Assembly: GCF_900143055.1 (NCBI RefSeq)
Contig: NZ_FRCW01000004.1
Span: 186,001-250,000 of the forward strand
DNA length: 64,000 bases
Source of the DNA: Fibrobacter sp. UWR3
Lineage (GTDB): Bacteria; Fibrobacterota; Fibrobacteria; Fibrobacterales; Fibrobacteraceae
Direction: 5' to 3'
Shown: positions 6,321 to 16,388 of the stretch, piece after piece
Position numbering within the stretch: position 1 is the first letter of the stretch
Layout of the letters: each line of letters begins with the position of its first letter
The notes under the pieces: model-generated
What the model was told of the DNA's origin: nothing
The model's database searches: none
The model's input: the letters and a program-made list of their open reading frames with translations, nothing else
Position numbers and translations under genes: made by a program

Positions 6321-9300
6321 AGAATACAAAATGTGCGTTCACGCCCAGGTAGATATCGTTGTATTCGTTGCTCAGGTTGTCCGGGCGGAAGTAAATCGCC
6401 GTGCCGGTATACCATTCCGTGTAGAAGCGCTTGTTGTGGTTCACGCGCAGGTTCACGCCACCGAGGATGTCGGTTTCGGTCTCGTCGTACGATTCGTCTT
6501 CTTCTTCCCAGTCGGTAGTCATGTAGCGGAAGCCTGCGTTCACGCCGAGCACAAAGAAGTTGTTCTTGAACGGCATCTCGAATTCGTCTTCGATGGTGAT
6601 TTCGAATTCGCTCATGTCGTCGCGGTTGTAGCTCTTGAAGCGCGGAGTGAGCGAGAACCTGTTCTGGAGAATCGGAAGCGTCGTAGTTACCGACATGGGG
6701 TAGGTCTGCTCAAAATAGTCAGAGCCGCCGAAGTAGTAACCCAGCTTGTCCCATGTCGTGTTTTCGAGATCCATGTCCTTGATCAGGCTATCCCTGTGGA
6801 ACTTGGAACCGTCGGTACGGTATGTCCACTGTCCTCCGACTTTGAACACGGAATTGTATGCGCGGATCGATGTTCCCAGATTCCATGTGTGCTTGAAGAG
6901 TCGTTCCTGGAATCGTGTCGCAAGGAACGGCTCCTTGGCTAGGGCCACGTATTCGCTCCAGCGCTCGGCATCCACGTAGGATGTGTCATCGACATCGACA
7001 ATCATTGTTGTGTCACGTCCCTTGCGGGCATTGAACCAGTCGTCCTTATAAATGCCGTCTTCGAGCGTGTAGTTGTAGTGCAACTGGAACGGCCTGTATT
7101 GGGTCTTGTATTCGAAGTTGTAACCCACGCTCACGTCCACATTCTTGTTAATCTTGAACGTGTTGTCGATGCCTGCGTTTTGGATGTACTTGGTGCGGTC
7201 GTTGTCAAGTTCGTGCTCGTCGAACCACTTGGAGTTCTCGTCGGGGAACAGGCCCCAGTGGGTACCTTCGCCAAGCCCGAAGATGTTCGTCTTGTTGCCC
7301 TTGGCTGCGTTCTCGACGTTAATCTGGTACGAAATTCCCAAATCCCAGAATCCGAGAATGTCCTGCTCGATGCGGCCTCCGAATTCACGCGTGTCCGAAA
7401 GCTGGTTCGGGGAGCCTGCACTGTAGAAGTCTTCGCCCACGTACTTGATATGGCCATTGATGCTGGTCTTGTAGATGTTCCAGTTGAGCGATGCGCCAAT
7501 GGCGAAGTTCTGGCTGCCCCAGTTGAGCCCGAGTACGCGGTCTTCGTCGCGGTCGTCTTCTTCGTCTCTCTGCACTTCCTTTGCTTCGCGGATAAGCGCA
7601 CGGAGGGAGTCGCGCATTTCGCTCCTGCTGAGGGTCGTGTTGTCGCCGAAGATGTTTGCGAGTTCTGCATCGGAAAGCGAGTTGATGCGGTTCTGGTTCT
7701 GCATCAGCTGGCGCATGGTGCTGTACGAAACCGGAGTGATTCTCGCGTCGCTGAACACCTTGTTGATGGCGCGCTGGCGTGTTACGTCGGCGGTGTCGGC
7801 ACGGCCCACTGCAATCTGTCCGTTAAGTTCGATATCGCCAGGGAAGAATAGCCAGTTACCGTCGGCGTAGAGCGTGAACGATTCCTGCATCGGGTCGCTC
7901 GTTGTCCACTTTTCGCTGGCACCGTCACGGAGCAGCGGGTCCTTGAGTTCGTCGTTTGCGTAGAGTGCCCCGAACTTCGCGTCAAAGCGGCGTACCGGAG
8001 CCCACTTGATGAATCCTCCGTAGGCGAGGCGCTGGGCCTGGAGTTCGCCATCGTCAATGTAGTCGTTGTAGAGGTAGGGGTGGCGTGCGCCTTCTACAAG
8101 GCTGCGCTGTGCTTCGCCGAAGAACCCGCCTAGCTGGAACAGGGGCTGGTCGGCATTGTTCTTCAAAAGCGAAAGTGTGTAGTCGATACCGAATATCGGC
8201 AAGCCAGCCATGTAGGTGTCGCCGCCCATGAGCTGGAAGTCACCGAGGGTCGCCCTGTTGTAGGCGTCGGTATAGGTGAGGGAGACTGGGTTCGGGGAGA
8301 ACTTGTTCCACGAATCAATGGAGAGGTCTGTGTTGAATTCAATTGTTTTGCCATCAATAGACTGCATAAACATGTAGACACTGGCGCGTGAGGCGAGGCC
8401 CGGAACTTGGAAATTGTTGCTGAACTTATCGCCCGGTGCAATGGTGTCCGTGTCAATTTCGATTGTTTCGTCGCTGTCGTTCTTGCTCGTGTTCACGAAG
8501 TGGTATCCGGTTCCGAGCATTACGTTTCCGATAACGCTCCAGCGGGCAACCGTGGAGTCGCTCCTGGTTTCGGCTTCAAGCCTTTGCGCCACGATGTCGC
8601 CAATCTTGTCGGAAGCGCGGAGCGGCCTTTGCTCGATGCCCGGAATTTCGGGTGCGGGCGGGAGTGTGGATACTGTTGCTTCGGCCTGGTTGTCGAGATC
8701 GAGCGTATTGCCCTTGACGCGCTCGATGATTTCGGGCGCGAGAACTTCGGCAGAAGATACACCCTGCCCGTTCTTCGTGATTTCGGTGTTGTTGAACGTG
8801 ATGAGGCTGTTCGCCATGTTGAGCAAGCCGACTTCGTTATCCTCGATCTTGGAGGAAGAAACGTGCGCTTCGGCGAGTTCGGAATTCATGATGGCGACCT
8901 TGTTCTTTTCGAAGGTGGCTCGGTCGATAATTGCGTTTGCGTAATTTGCAACCTGCAATGCGACAGGGTTGTTCCTGAATTCAACGTCGCTCACCGCGAT
9001 GGATGCGTTGCGTGCATAGACGCCGCGAACCGAAGTGTTCTCGATTTTTGCATCCTTTATGTCCATCGAGCCGTTTTCGACGGCAATGCCGACGGCCGCG
9101 TCGCTAATCTGCACGTTGCGGATTTCTGCACGCTGGTCGCCCGTGATGGTTACGCCGAGCCAGTCGCCTGCCTTGGGGCGGTCGTAGGCCGAACGGAACG
9201 TGACCGGGGAAACTGCGGAACCGGCGATGACCAGCTGGCCCTTGTTCACCTGCAGGCCGGTGCCGGGCTTGAAGTAGATGATTACGCCCGGTTCAACGAC

Positions 9301-9918
9301 GAGGCTCATGTTGGGAGAAACGATAAGCATGTCGGTCGCGAGATAGGGCGACTTGTCAAGTTTCAGGAACCCATGAATGTCTCCGGCAATCTCGGTACCT
9401 TCAAGAAGTGTGGGCGGGGGAGTTGTCGTGTCGGCGACGAATCCGCCTGTTGCAGAATCTGCAGGAGCGACTGCGGCGACGGTGCTGTCCGGGGCCTTTT
9501 GTGCCGTATCGGCGGGCACGGTCGCTGCGGTTTGTTCTGCAGTCGCTGCGGGTGCCTGTTCTGCTGCTGCAGGGGCTGCGGCAACGGAATCTGGCTTGGT
9601 GGTGGTTTCGGGGGCTGCTTCTGCGGTTGTTGCAGGAGCGGTTTCTGCTGCGGGAGCAGCCGGCGCGTTAGTCGCCGGCGCGGTAGTCGCGGACGAAGCC
9701 TCGGCGGCCGGTGCAGCTTCTGCAGGGGCCGGTGCAGCTTCTGCGGGTGCCTGTTCTGCGGCTGCAGGGGCTGCAGCTTGTTCCGCCGTTGCAGGGGCCG
9801 CTGCTTGTACAGCAGGTGTGGCCTGCGCGGTGGCCTCGGGTGCTGCCGGTGCCTGTGCGAAGATTACTGCCGAACCGAGGGCGATGGTCGAAAGGAGAGT
9901 CTTGTATGCGTACTTCAT
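6319..9918 (-). CDS. Outer-membrane protein: Ala-rich linker, beta-helix domain, C-terminal barrel
   Basis: 1199 residues. A signal peptide (to AQAPAAP, about residue 22) is followed by about 130 residues rich in Ala, Pro, Glu and Thr. A parallel beta-helix-like part comes next, about 175-405, with short repeating strands such as EIRNVQISDAAVGIAV, DIKDAKIENTSVRGVY and IAVSDVEFRNN. The rest is long alternating strands rich in Tyr, Trp and Asp, ending YLGVNAHFVF, the C-terminal Phe usual for outer-membrane barrels. Likely a surface or periplasm-facing beta-helix tethered by a barrel; no enzymatic motif was recognised. The start codon overlaps the stop of the FecR gene in TAATG, so the two are translationally coupled. 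Confidence 0.75.
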   Translation of the reverse strand: MKYAYKTLLSTIALGSAVIFAQAPAAPEATAQATPAVQAAAPATAEQAAAPAAAEQAPAEAAPAPAEAAPAAEASSATTAPATNAPAAPAAETAPATTAEAAPETTTKPDSVAAAPAAAEQAPAATAEQTAATVPADTAQKAPDSTVAAVAPADSATGGFVADTTTPPPTLLEGTEIAGDIHGFLKLDKSPYLATDMLIVSPNMSLVVEPGVIIYFKPGTGLQVNKGQLVIAGSAVSPVTFRSAYDRPKAGDWLGVTITGDQRAEIRNVQISDAAVGIAVENGSMDIKDAKIENTSVRGVYARNASIAVSDVEFRNNPVALQVANYANAIIDRATFEKNKVAIMNSELAEAHVSSSKIEDNEVGLLNMANSLITFNNTEITKNGQGVSSAEVLAPEIIERVKGNTLDLDNQAEATVSTLPPAPEIPGIEQRPLRASDKIGDIVAQRLEAETRSDSTVARWSVIGNVMLGTGYHFVNTSKNDSDETIEIDTDTIAPGDKFSNNFQVPGLASRASVYMFMQSIDGKTIEFNTDLSIDSWNKFSPNPVSLTYTDAYNRATLGDFQLMGGDTYMAGLPIFGIDYTLSLLKNNADQPLFQLGGFFGEAQRSLVEGARHPYLYNDYIDDGELQAQRLAYGGFIKWAPVRRFDAKFGALYANDELKDPLLRDGASEKWTTSDPMQESFTLYADGNWLFFPGDIELNGQIAVGRADTADVTRQRAINKVFSDARITPVSYSTMRQLMQNQNRINSLSDAELANIFGDNTTLSRSEMRDSLRALIREAKEVQRDEEDDRDEDRVLGLNWGSQNFAIGASLNWNIYKTSINGHIKYVGEDFYSAGSPNQLSDTREFGGRIEQDILGFWDLGISYQINVENAAKGNKTNIFGLGEGTHWGLFPDENSKWFDEHELDNDRTKYIQNAGIDNTFKINKNVDVSVGYNFEYKTQYRPFQLHYNYTLEDGIYKDDWFNARKGRDTTMIVDVDDTSYVDAERWSEYVALAKEPFLATRFQERLFKHTWNLGTSIRAYNSVFKVGGQWTYRTDGSKFHRDSLIKDMDLENTTWDKLGYYFGGSDYFEQTYPMSVTTTLPILQNRFSLTPRFKSYNRDDMSEFEITIEDEFEMPFKNNFFVLGVNAGFRYMTTDWEEEDESYDETETDILGGVNLRVNHNKRFYTEWYTGTAIYFRPDNLSNEYNDIYLGVNAHFVF

Positions 9919-11894
9919 TAGTTGGCCTTGTAAGTCTTGCCGGAGTTATACTTTTTGCCGTTCATCATTTCGACATAAATTTTGACAAAGGACGTTGTTC
10001 CGCGGGAAAGCGTTACCGGCACATCGTAGTCGAGTTCGGTAATCTGGTCTCCGGTCAGGTCCAGGAGTGTCTTGTTTTCTTGCGTAACCCTGATGTGCTT
10101 GATGTGTGCGGGGTCTTGCTGCAACACTCCAATCAACCTGAAGCGCATTGTTTTGCGGATTTCGTCGGATGTCCTCGGCGGCGGAGGAGGCAAAGGGATG
10201 TACTCGTAAGTACCGCCAACCACTTCGATCGTAGCAGAGTGCGGCGGGAAGCATCCGAGTTTCCTGGAAATTTGCGTGGAGTTCCCTGCCTGGTCGGTCG
10301 CCTTGAGTGTGTACTTGTGGATGCCCGGGGTTAGCTTGATGGCGAGGTTCGAATTTTGCCTGTACGTTGTCTCGCCGTATGCGTTGCCGTCGATTTCCTT
10401 GGAAACGATGACGATGTCGTCTGTCGCTTCGGCAAGCGCGAACCTGGCATCGCAGCGGATGGGACTCGTGCTTGCGAAGGTGAGGGCCGGACGCTTCATG
10501 TTGACCTGCTTGCAGGTCTTGTTTACGTTCAGGAGGACTGTCGCTTTGTGGTTTCCGCTTGCGCCGCTATATTCAACCGTTACCTTCGTTTCGTTCCAGT
10601 TGCCGGCCATGTCGCTGATGTTTATCGTGTGTGCGAATTCACCGTTTGCGCTCAGGGGCACGAGGTTCCTGGACTTGTATTTGCCCATCTTTACGTAGAG
10701 GGTTCCCTTGGGGTCAGTCTGGTCAAACGTGCCTTCGATGGTCACGGAACCGGGTTCGCAGACGGTTACCGGCGATGGGGTCTTTACGGAGAATTTCTTT
10801 ACGCTGGAAGAATCGACTGCAGCGCTATCCGTTTTCGCTGTGTCGGCCTTGACCGTGTCGGCGGGATTCTTGTAGAATGTCGTGAGCGTCCCGCATTCAA
10901 AGGAAACTTCCTTCTTGCAAAGGGGCTGCTTGCCTTTCTTTCCCTTTTGCTGTTTGCAGGGGACTTCTAGACTGCCGGTGCAGGTCGCATTGAATTTCTT
11001 GGGGCCATTGGCGTCCGCTTTCCAATCCAGCGTGATATCGTATGTATTGTTATTGTTTTTGAGAGTCGCTCCCGATATGGACAGTTGCACTCCCTCAGGG
11101 CAGGTGGCCTTGGTGCTTACCTTGTTCACGGTGATGGTGTCTTCGAGCGGCTCGAACTTGCAGGAGATGGATTCGAAGGCCTTGCTTATCCGCTCCTGGA
11201 GGTCGGCGTCAAGCTTGCCGAGGGTTTCCTTGAGCTTTTCTTCGGTGATGGTTTCGTTGTCGAGCAGGGTGTCGAGTGCGTTTACCAATTCCTTGTTACC
11301 CGAGTTCTTTATGTCGAGAACCAGGCAGCTGCCCTTTTCGCCCCGGAATATTGCCGTTTGGCCTCCGTTGACCTCGCATTCCTGTCCAGTGGTGTTGTGG
11401 CGCAAGATTGCGTTGCCTCGCCCGAGCGAAAGGTATGTAGCCTTGTCCTTGATTGTCTTTCCGAAGGTACCGTCCGTACCGCGGATGGCAGCAGTCGCCG
11501 TTGCGGTCTTGAACTTGAAACTTCCGCCGGAGTGCTGCTTTTGCGCGTCAAACCTGACTTTACCGGTCTTGATGTCGGTGAGGGCGGTCTGGATGCCGTC
11601 TTCGGCCTGGAGCGTGGTGAATTCCACGAGTGAGTTTTCCTGGACCACGATGGAACTACCGTCAGAAAGCGTGATAGCCACGTGGGATTCTATCCCGGTG
11701 CGAATCTGGTCCTTTTCCCTGACCCTGTTTCCGACGTTTATTTCGTCCCAGACGCCTATCTTGGTCGATTTTTGGAGTTTGGCGTCGCCTAGTTTGTCAA
11801 TAACCTTGCCGGAAGTTCCCTTGGCGGCGAAGGCGACCGACGAAACTGCCAGAAGCAGAACCATGGAAGCCTTGATTTTTCCAGAAAAAGACAT
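9918..11894 (-). CDS. Exported FecR-domain protein
   Basis: 658 residues with a signal peptide (MSFSGKIKASMVLLLAVSSVAFA). Residues about 30-160 have the FecR domain: KLGDAKLQKS, VGNRVREKDQIRTG, VAITLSDGSSIVVQENSLVEF, then AAIRGTDGTFG. Later parts have Ig-like stretches and a poly-Pro segment. Classical FecR proteins are inner-membrane anti-sigma regulators; this one has no N-terminal anti-sigma region and no sigma factor nearby, so it is more likely a periplasmic or surface structural protein. It is the first gene of a two-gene unit with the barrel protein. GAGG lies shortly before the ATG, and TATATT (minus, 11928-11933) is a likely -10. Confidence 0.78.
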   Translation of the reverse strand: MSFSGKIKASMVLLLAVSSVAFAAKGTSGKVIDKLGDAKLQKSTKIGVWDEINVGNRVREKDQIRTGIESHVAITLSDGSSIVVQENSLVEFTTLQAEDGIQTALTDIKTGKVRFDAQKQHSGGSFKFKTATATAAIRGTDGTFGKTIKDKATYLSLGRGNAILRHNTTGQECEVNGGQTAIFRGEKGSCLVLDIKNSGNKELVNALDTLLDNETITEEKLKETLGKLDADLQERISKAFESISCKFEPLEDTITVNKVSTKATCPEGVQLSISGATLKNNNNTYDITLDWKADANGPKKFNATCTGSLEVPCKQQKGKKGKQPLCKKEVSFECGTLTTFYKNPADTVKADTAKTDSAAVDSSSVKKFSVKTPSPVTVCEPGSVTIEGTFDQTDPKGTLYVKMGKYKSRNLVPLSANGEFAHTINISDMAGNWNETKVTVEYSGASGNHKATVLLNVNKTCKQVNMKRPALTFASTSPIRCDARFALAEATDDIVIVSKEIDGNAYGETTYRQNSNLAIKLTPGIHKYTLKATDQAGNSTQISRKLGCFPPHSATIEVVGGTYEYIPLPPPPPRTSDEIRKTMRFRLIGVLQQDPAHIKHIRVTQENKTLLDLTGDQITELDYDVPVTLSRGTTSFVKIYVEMMNGKKYNSGKTYKAN

Positions 11895-11927
11895 ATTGCC
11901 TCACTTGCAAGATGTAAACCTGATACA

Positions 11928-11933
11928 AATATA
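11928..11933 (-). promoter_or_regulatory. -10 element (TATATT) of the FecR-barrel operon
   Basis: TATATT followed by TG on the minus strand, about 33 bases before the ATG at 11894. The -35 is not obvious. Confidence 0.45.
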
Positions 11934-12009
11934 TCTTAATAATGTTCTTTTGCGTACAATAATTGTATCTTTGGTATAAGAATTTTTGTGTTTTTTAAAG
12001 AGGTTACTC

Positions 12010-12300
12010 ATGAGCATGGAAACTGAAGAACCCACCGTCGAAATGGTCGATACCGAAACGGGCGAACAGGTCATCAAGGAACTGGACAAGGCTGTCCTTA
12101 CCAAGGTTGCCTGGCAGACCATGATGTTCCTTTGTCAGGAAAAAAACGCTAAAACGGGCGAATTTGGCGAACCGAAGGTGTACCTGCGCCGTTACCAGAA
12201 GGCCGGCGGGGCGTTCAAGGCCCGTAGCAAGTTCAATATCAGTGGCAAGGCCCAGGCCGAAGCCATTATCGAGAATTTAAAGAAGTGGTACAACATTTAA
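12010..12300 (+). CDS. Small conserved-looking protein of unknown function
   Basis: 96 residues, acidic N-terminus (MSMETEEPTVEMVDTETGEQ) and a basic C-terminal half with KVYLRRYQKAGGAFKARSKF and an amphipathic end AEAIIENLKKWYNI. I do not recognise the family. No signal or membrane segment. The start at 12010 is preceded by AGAGG; an in-frame upstream start (MCFLKRLL) is less likely. Its stop overlaps the ybeY start (TAATG), so it is made with YbeY and the CorC-like protein, hinting at RNA or ribosome-related work, but that is only context. Confidence 0.75.
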   Translation: MSMETEEPTVEMVDTETGEQVIKELDKAVLTKVAWQTMMFLCQEKNAKTGEFGEPKVYLRRYQKAGGAFKARSKFNISGKAQAEAIIENLKKWYNI

Positions 12301-12758
12301 TGGCAGACCCTGCTAGTAGTAAAAAGAAGAAATACAAGATAGATTTCCTTTGTGAAGGAAACATCGAGTCTTTCCCGTGGAAGGATCGGCTCGAATCCGT
12401 TGCCCGTAAGCTCTTGCACGAGGAGGGCACGGAAAACAATGTTAACGTGGTCCTCTGTACAGACGAATTTGTCCGCGAGATGAACAAGAACTATCGCGGT
12501 CTGGACAAGGTAACAGACGTGCTTTCTTATGAATGGCACGAAGAGGACTTTCTGGGCGAAATCTACATCGCCCGCGACCAGGTGAAGCGCCAGGCTCCGG
12601 AGTACGGTAACACGTTCTATGCCGAACTCAAGCGCGTGCTCGTGCACGGGCTCCTGCATCTTTCGGGCTACGACCACATCAAGGCCGCCGACCGCAAGGT
12701 GATGCGCAAGCGCGAATGCGAATTCCTCGGGCTCGACCTGTACAAGGAAGGTAAGTAA
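12300..12758 (+). CDS. ybeY: Endoribonuclease YbeY (rRNA maturation)
   Basis: 152 residues with the UPF0054 zinc motif HGLLHLSGYDH (H116, H120, H126), preceded by VLCTDEFVREMNKNYRG and TDVLSYEWH. YbeY is a zinc-dependent single-strand RNase needed for 16S rRNA 3' maturation and ribosome quality control. The start overlaps the previous stop and the stop overlaps the next start, both as TAATG. The ybeY-corC order also occurs in proteobacteria (phoH-ybeY-ybeX), though no phoH is seen here. The N-terminus KKKKYKIDF is slightly longer than usual. Confidence 0.95.
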   Translation: MADPASSKKKKYKIDFLCEGNIESFPWKDRLESVARKLLHEEGTENNVNVVLCTDEFVREMNKNYRGLDKVTDVLSYEWHEEDFLGEIYIARDQVKRQAPEYGNTFYAELKRVLVHGLLHLSGYDHIKAADRKVMRKRECEFLGLDLYKEGK

Positions 12759-14086
12759 TGGATAATTCCGAAATACTTGCCATCGTATTCCTTTGCGTGT
12801 TCGTCCTTACCTCGGCAATGTTCTCTGCGACCAAGTGCGCGTTCAGCCTGATTTTCGCGAAGCGTGACCCCAAGGAACGCAACGAGCGCGAAGAAAAAAT
12901 TGCGGAAATCGTGAAATGGAACGGCTTCAACGAGTGCGTGTCCATAGGGCGCATTTTTGGCAATGTGAGCGCGGGCGTGCTCGGGTTCTTCGTGCTGGGC
13001 AATTCCAACATCGCGCTGGTCGAGACGTACCCCTATATCTCGGTGGCGGCGTACCTGATTATCGCCTGCGCCGTGCTGTACGTGCTTACGGTGTTTATCC
13101 CGTATTTGCTGGCGAGTCTCAAGCCCGATACGTTGTCTATCGTTCTTGTGCCTCTGTTTAGGCTGGTAAGGCTCCCGTTTGTGCCCGCGGCAAAGTTCTG
13201 CCACGTGGTTTTCGTGAAGTTGCTTGACCTCTTCGGCTACGATTCCAAGCTGAGCTTCTTGCCCGAAGAAATGCGCGATGCGGTCCAGGCGGACCTCTCC
13301 GACGTGACCGATGGTGAAGACGAAGGCCTCGAGAAAGAGGAACAGCAGATGATCCTCAATATCTTCGACTTCGTGGAAACTCCGGTACGCGAAATCATGA
13401 CCCCGCGTGTGGACATGTGCGCCATTGACGTGGATACGCCGCTCGAAGACCTGGTGAAGGTGCTGAACAGCGAGCGCCATTCCCGCCTGCCCGTGTACAA
13501 GGACACGATGGACAACATCGTGGGTATCCTTTCGAACCGCGACTTCCTGGAGTGGTACACCGAGCATGGGGAAGAACCGTTCGACATCATGAAGATTGTG
13601 ATGCCGCCGGTGTTCGTGCCCTACCACAAGAAGATAGACGACCTGCTTACCGAACTGCGCAAGACGGGTAACCAGCTGGCCATCGTTATCGACGAATACG
13701 GTGGAACGGCGGGCCTCGTGACTCTCGAGGATATCCTGGAAGAAATCGTCGGCGAAATCCGCGACGAGGATGACGTGGACGAAGAAGACGACGTGCAGAA
13801 GTTGAAGGATGGTCGCTACATTCTCGACCCGCTCATGAGGCTTTCGGAACTCGAGGACGAATTCGGCGTGGAACTTGTCCCGCCCGAAGGTTCGCATGTC
13901 GAGACTCTTTCGGGCCTAATCCAGGCGACTCTTGGCGTGATTCCCTCCCCGGGTGCAGAAGTCAAGCTCAAGGGCTATACCTTCCGCGTGCTCAAGATGG
14001 ACGGCACCCGCATGGAGAAGGTCATGATGATTCTCCCTCCGGGTGAAGTTTCGCCGACCGGCAAGTTCAAGGCCGTAGGGAAGTAA
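12758..14086 (+). CDS. CNNM/CorC-like transporter (DUF21, CBS pair, CorC_HlyC)
   Basis: 442 residues. An N-terminal membrane part has about four hydrophobic segments (DUF21). A CBS pair follows at about 205-330, with the family motif [15 protein letters not shown] and SRLPVYKD...[10 protein letters not shown], plus [19 protein letters not shown]. The last 90 residues are the CorC_HlyC domain ([16 protein letters not shown]). Members are linked to magnesium or cobalt export or to cation sensing; the 'hemolysin' name is historic. It is the last gene of a coupled three-gene unit. Length is normal. Confidence 0.92.
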   Translation: MDNSEILAIVFLCVFVLTSAMFSATKCAFSLIFAKRDPKERNEREEKIAEIVKWNGFNECVSIGRIFGNVSAGVLGFFVLGNSNIALVETYPYISVAAYLIIACAVLYVLTVFIPYLLASLKPDTLSIVLVPLFRLVRLPFVPAAKFCHVVFVKLLDLFGYDSKLSFLPEEMRDAVQADLSDVTDGEDEGLEKEEQQMILNIFDFVETPVREIMTPRVDMCAIDVDTPLEDLVKVLNSERHSRLPVYKDTMDNIVGILSNRDFLEWYTEHGEEPFDIMKIVMPPVFVPYHKKIDDLLTELRKTGNQLAIVIDEYGGTAGLVTLEDILEEIVGEIRDEDDVDEEDDVQKLKDGRYILDPLMRLSELEDEFGVELVPPEGSHVETLSGLIQATLGVIPSPGAEVKLKGYTFRVLKMDGTRMEKVMMILPPGEVSPTGKFKAVGK

Positions 14087-14111
14087 TTCCCTGCATTCTG
14101 CCAACTAAGTT

Positions 14112-15881
14112 CTAGAGATACATAGCCTCAATCTGCTGGGAATAGACTTCCTCGGCAACCTTGCGGCGTATCTTTAGCGTGGGCGTAAGCAGCCCGGATT
14201 CTACGGTGAGTTCGTCACCGACGAGGGTCCACTTGCGGATTTGTTCCCAGTGGTTCAGCTTCTTGTTGACGCGGGTGATGTGCCTGTTGATGGCCTCGCG
14301 CACGCGTTCCGACTGCATTGCACGTTCGACGCTGAATTCCTCTTTCTGGAATTTCAGGAGCCTGCGGGCGCCTTCGGGGTTGAGCCACACGATCGCGGAG
14401 GCGAACTTGCGGTTGTTCGCAATCACGAGCGCCTGCTCGATTACGGGGTGCCGGCTGATTTCGAGCTCGATGGGGCTCGGGCACACGTACTTGCCGGTAC
14501 TCGTTTTCAGGAGCTCCTTTATGCGGCCCGTGAAGTTGAGAAAGTCATCGCTGTCGAAGAATCCCTGGTCGCCTGTCTTGAAGAACCCGTCCTCGGTAAA
14601 GACTCTCTTGTTGGTTACGGGGTCGTTGTGGTAGCCGACAAACACGCTGTCGCCTTTCACCCAGATTTCGCTGTTGTCTCCAATCTTTACTTCGAGCAGC
14701 GAGAGGGGTTTCCCGATGGTGCCCGCCTTCGAGACCTTCGGGCAGTTCGCAGAAACGACCGGGCTACATTCCGTCATCCCGTAGCCTTCGTACACGGGGA
14801 GCCCGATGTTCAGGAGGAACCTGAGGATGGACTTGTTGAGTGCGCAGCTTCCGCTCACGATAAGCTTGAACTTTCCACCGAGGGCATCGCGCATCTTGCG
14901 GTACACGAGCCTGTCGTAAATGCGCTGCATTAAGGACCTGCCCTTCCCGGGTTCGCTGATTTTTGCGAGCTTGACCGCATTCTGGATAACGAGACGCTTG
15001 AATCCCTTCGCCTTGTCGCCAATCATGGTCATGCTTTCGTACAGGCGTTCCAGTATGCGCGGCACCACGATCATCACGGTGGGGTGGACCTCAGTAAGCA
15101 TCGTGGCCACGTTTTTCGGTGTGTCGCCGAAGTAAATGCGCACTCCGTTCAGCATGTAGAAGTAGACCGCCATGCGTTCGAGAATGTGGGCGACCGGCAA
15201 AATCGTGAGGCAGACGTCTTCTTCGCTATTTAGCGGGAAGAGTTCCATCAGGTTCTGGATTTGTGCCAGCATGTTGCGCTGCGAGAGGTCAACACCTTTC
15301 GGGGAACCCAGGGAACCGCTCGTGTAGATGATGCTGAAGAGGTCGTCGGGGCGAATGGACTGAATCTGGTCATCGACCCAGCTGAAGTAGCGGTTGCTTT
15401 CGGCGAGTTCCTTGCCCTCGTCGATAAGGTTGTTCCAGTAGATGCCGTTTTCGGGCAGTTCCGATGCTGGATTGATGCAGATGATAAGCTTGAACCGGGG
15501 TAGGAACTTGTGTAAAGGCTCGTCCAGTTCGGCGATGGTGTTCACGAAGAGAATCTGTGCGCCCGAATCGTCGCACTGGAACGTGAAATTCTCGGAAGAA
15601 ATGTTCGGGAATAGCGGGGCCACCTGCGCGTGGTTGATTTGCGTCGCGATATCCGCGATGAACCATTCCGGAGAGCTCGGGGCGATAATGCTCACGCTGT
15701 CGTGCGGTTTTAGCCCGCGGTTGTTGAGCGCTATGGAAAGGTAGATGGCGCTATCCCTCAAGAAATCGCGCGAGTAGTGGAGCCACTGGCCGTCGGTGCG
15801 CTTGTACCACCCGCCAAAGTCGTCGCGGGAACATGTTGCAAAGAACATTGAGACAAGCGATGTGTACTGTAGCGGCTCCAT
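14112..15881 (-). CDS. Long-chain acyl-CoA synthetase / AMP-dependent ligase
   Basis: 589 residues with the adenylation signature YTSGSLGSPKGVDLSQRN at about 185-202, then PVAHILERM, YGMTECSPVVSANCP and the hinge region GRIKELLKTSTGKYVCP. It should activate a fatty acid to acyl-AMP and then acyl-CoA. No signal peptide; peripheral membrane association is usual. The frame extends two codons to a TTG, but ATG at 15881 is preferred, and TATTTT (minus, 15888-15893) ends six bases before it. It is convergent with the CorC-like gene (25-base gap) and not in an obvious operon. Confidence 0.92.
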   Translation of the reverse strand: MEPLQYTSLVSMFFATCSRDDFGGWYKRTDGQWLHYSRDFLRDSAIYLSIALNNRGLKPHDSVSIIAPSSPEWFIADIATQINHAQVAPLFPNISSENFTFQCDDSGAQILFVNTIAELDEPLHKFLPRFKLIICINPASELPENGIYWNNLIDEGKELAESNRYFSWVDDQIQSIRPDDLFSIIYTSGSLGSPKGVDLSQRNMLAQIQNLMELFPLNSEEDVCLTILPVAHILERMAVYFYMLNGVRIYFGDTPKNVATMLTEVHPTVMIVVPRILERLYESMTMIGDKAKGFKRLVIQNAVKLAKISEPGKGRSLMQRIYDRLVYRKMRDALGGKFKLIVSGSCALNKSILRFLLNIGLPVYEGYGMTECSPVVSANCPKVSKAGTIGKPLSLLEVKIGDNSEIWVKGDSVFVGYHNDPVTNKRVFTEDGFFKTGDQGFFDSDDFLNFTGRIKELLKTSTGKYVCPSPIELEISRHPVIEQALVIANNRKFASAIVWLNPEGARRLLKFQKEEFSVERAMQSERVREAINRHITRVNKKLNHWEQIRKWTLVGDELTVESGLLTPTLKIRRKVAEEVYSQQIEAMYL

Positions 15882-15963
15882 ACCCAAAAAATACTATTCT
15901 ATTTTTGGAACGTACATAAAAAATCGTTATTTTTTACTTTAATTTGTAACTGAAGGGTTGAAT

Positions 15964-16290
15964 ATGCTGAAAAAATTGCGGGATTACGAGCAAAGTCTGC
16001 AAAAAAGGCTTGAGGAAGGCACCCCGGTGAGCGATGCCGAACTGCTTTCGGTGCGGACCCGCATCGCCTTTTTCCAGCATGAACGGCTCGCGCACGAGTT
16101 CGTGATGATCCTGTTTGCGCTTTTGAGTGTGGGCGGGGTGTTCTTCTTCGTGGCGTTCCCCGAAATCCCGATTTTCTGCCTGGACGTGCTGTTCTTTGCG
16201 CTCCTCGTGCCCTACATAAAGCATTATTACGGGCTCGAGAACGGCGTGCAGCGCCTGTACGACCTGTACGCAGAACTCGAAAACCTATAA
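15964..16290 (+). CDS. Small two-span membrane protein, unknown
   Basis: 108 residues. A charged N-terminal helix (MLKKLRDYEQSLQKRLEEG) is followed by two hydrophobic segments at about 44-60 and 64-82 (FVMILFALLSVGGVFFFVAF; FCLDVLFFALLVPYI), and a short tail ends LYDLYAELENL. I do not recognise the family. ATG at 15964 is chosen over an in-frame TTG two codons upstream. A bidirectional terminator follows the stop directly. Confidence 0.75.
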   Translation: MLKKLRDYEQSLQKRLEEGTPVSDAELLSVRTRIAFFQHERLAHEFVMILFALLSVGGVFFFVAFPEIPIFCLDVLFFALLVPYIKHYYGLENGVQRLYDLYAELENL

Positions 16291-16318
16291 AAAAACGCGC
16301 CCTTTCAGGCGCGTTCTT
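16291..16318. terminator. Bidirectional intrinsic terminator
   Basis: AACGCGCC/GGCGCGTT stem with a CTTTCA loop. On the minus strand it is followed by TTTTTTT, ending the lipoprotein operon; on the + strand by TTCTTC, ending the small membrane protein gene. Confidence 0.8.
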
Positions 16319-16388
16319 CACTTATACTCGTGTATGTGCGAGCGGTCTCTTGTGAGCCGTAGGCGACTCATCTTAATGAGTCGTCGTC

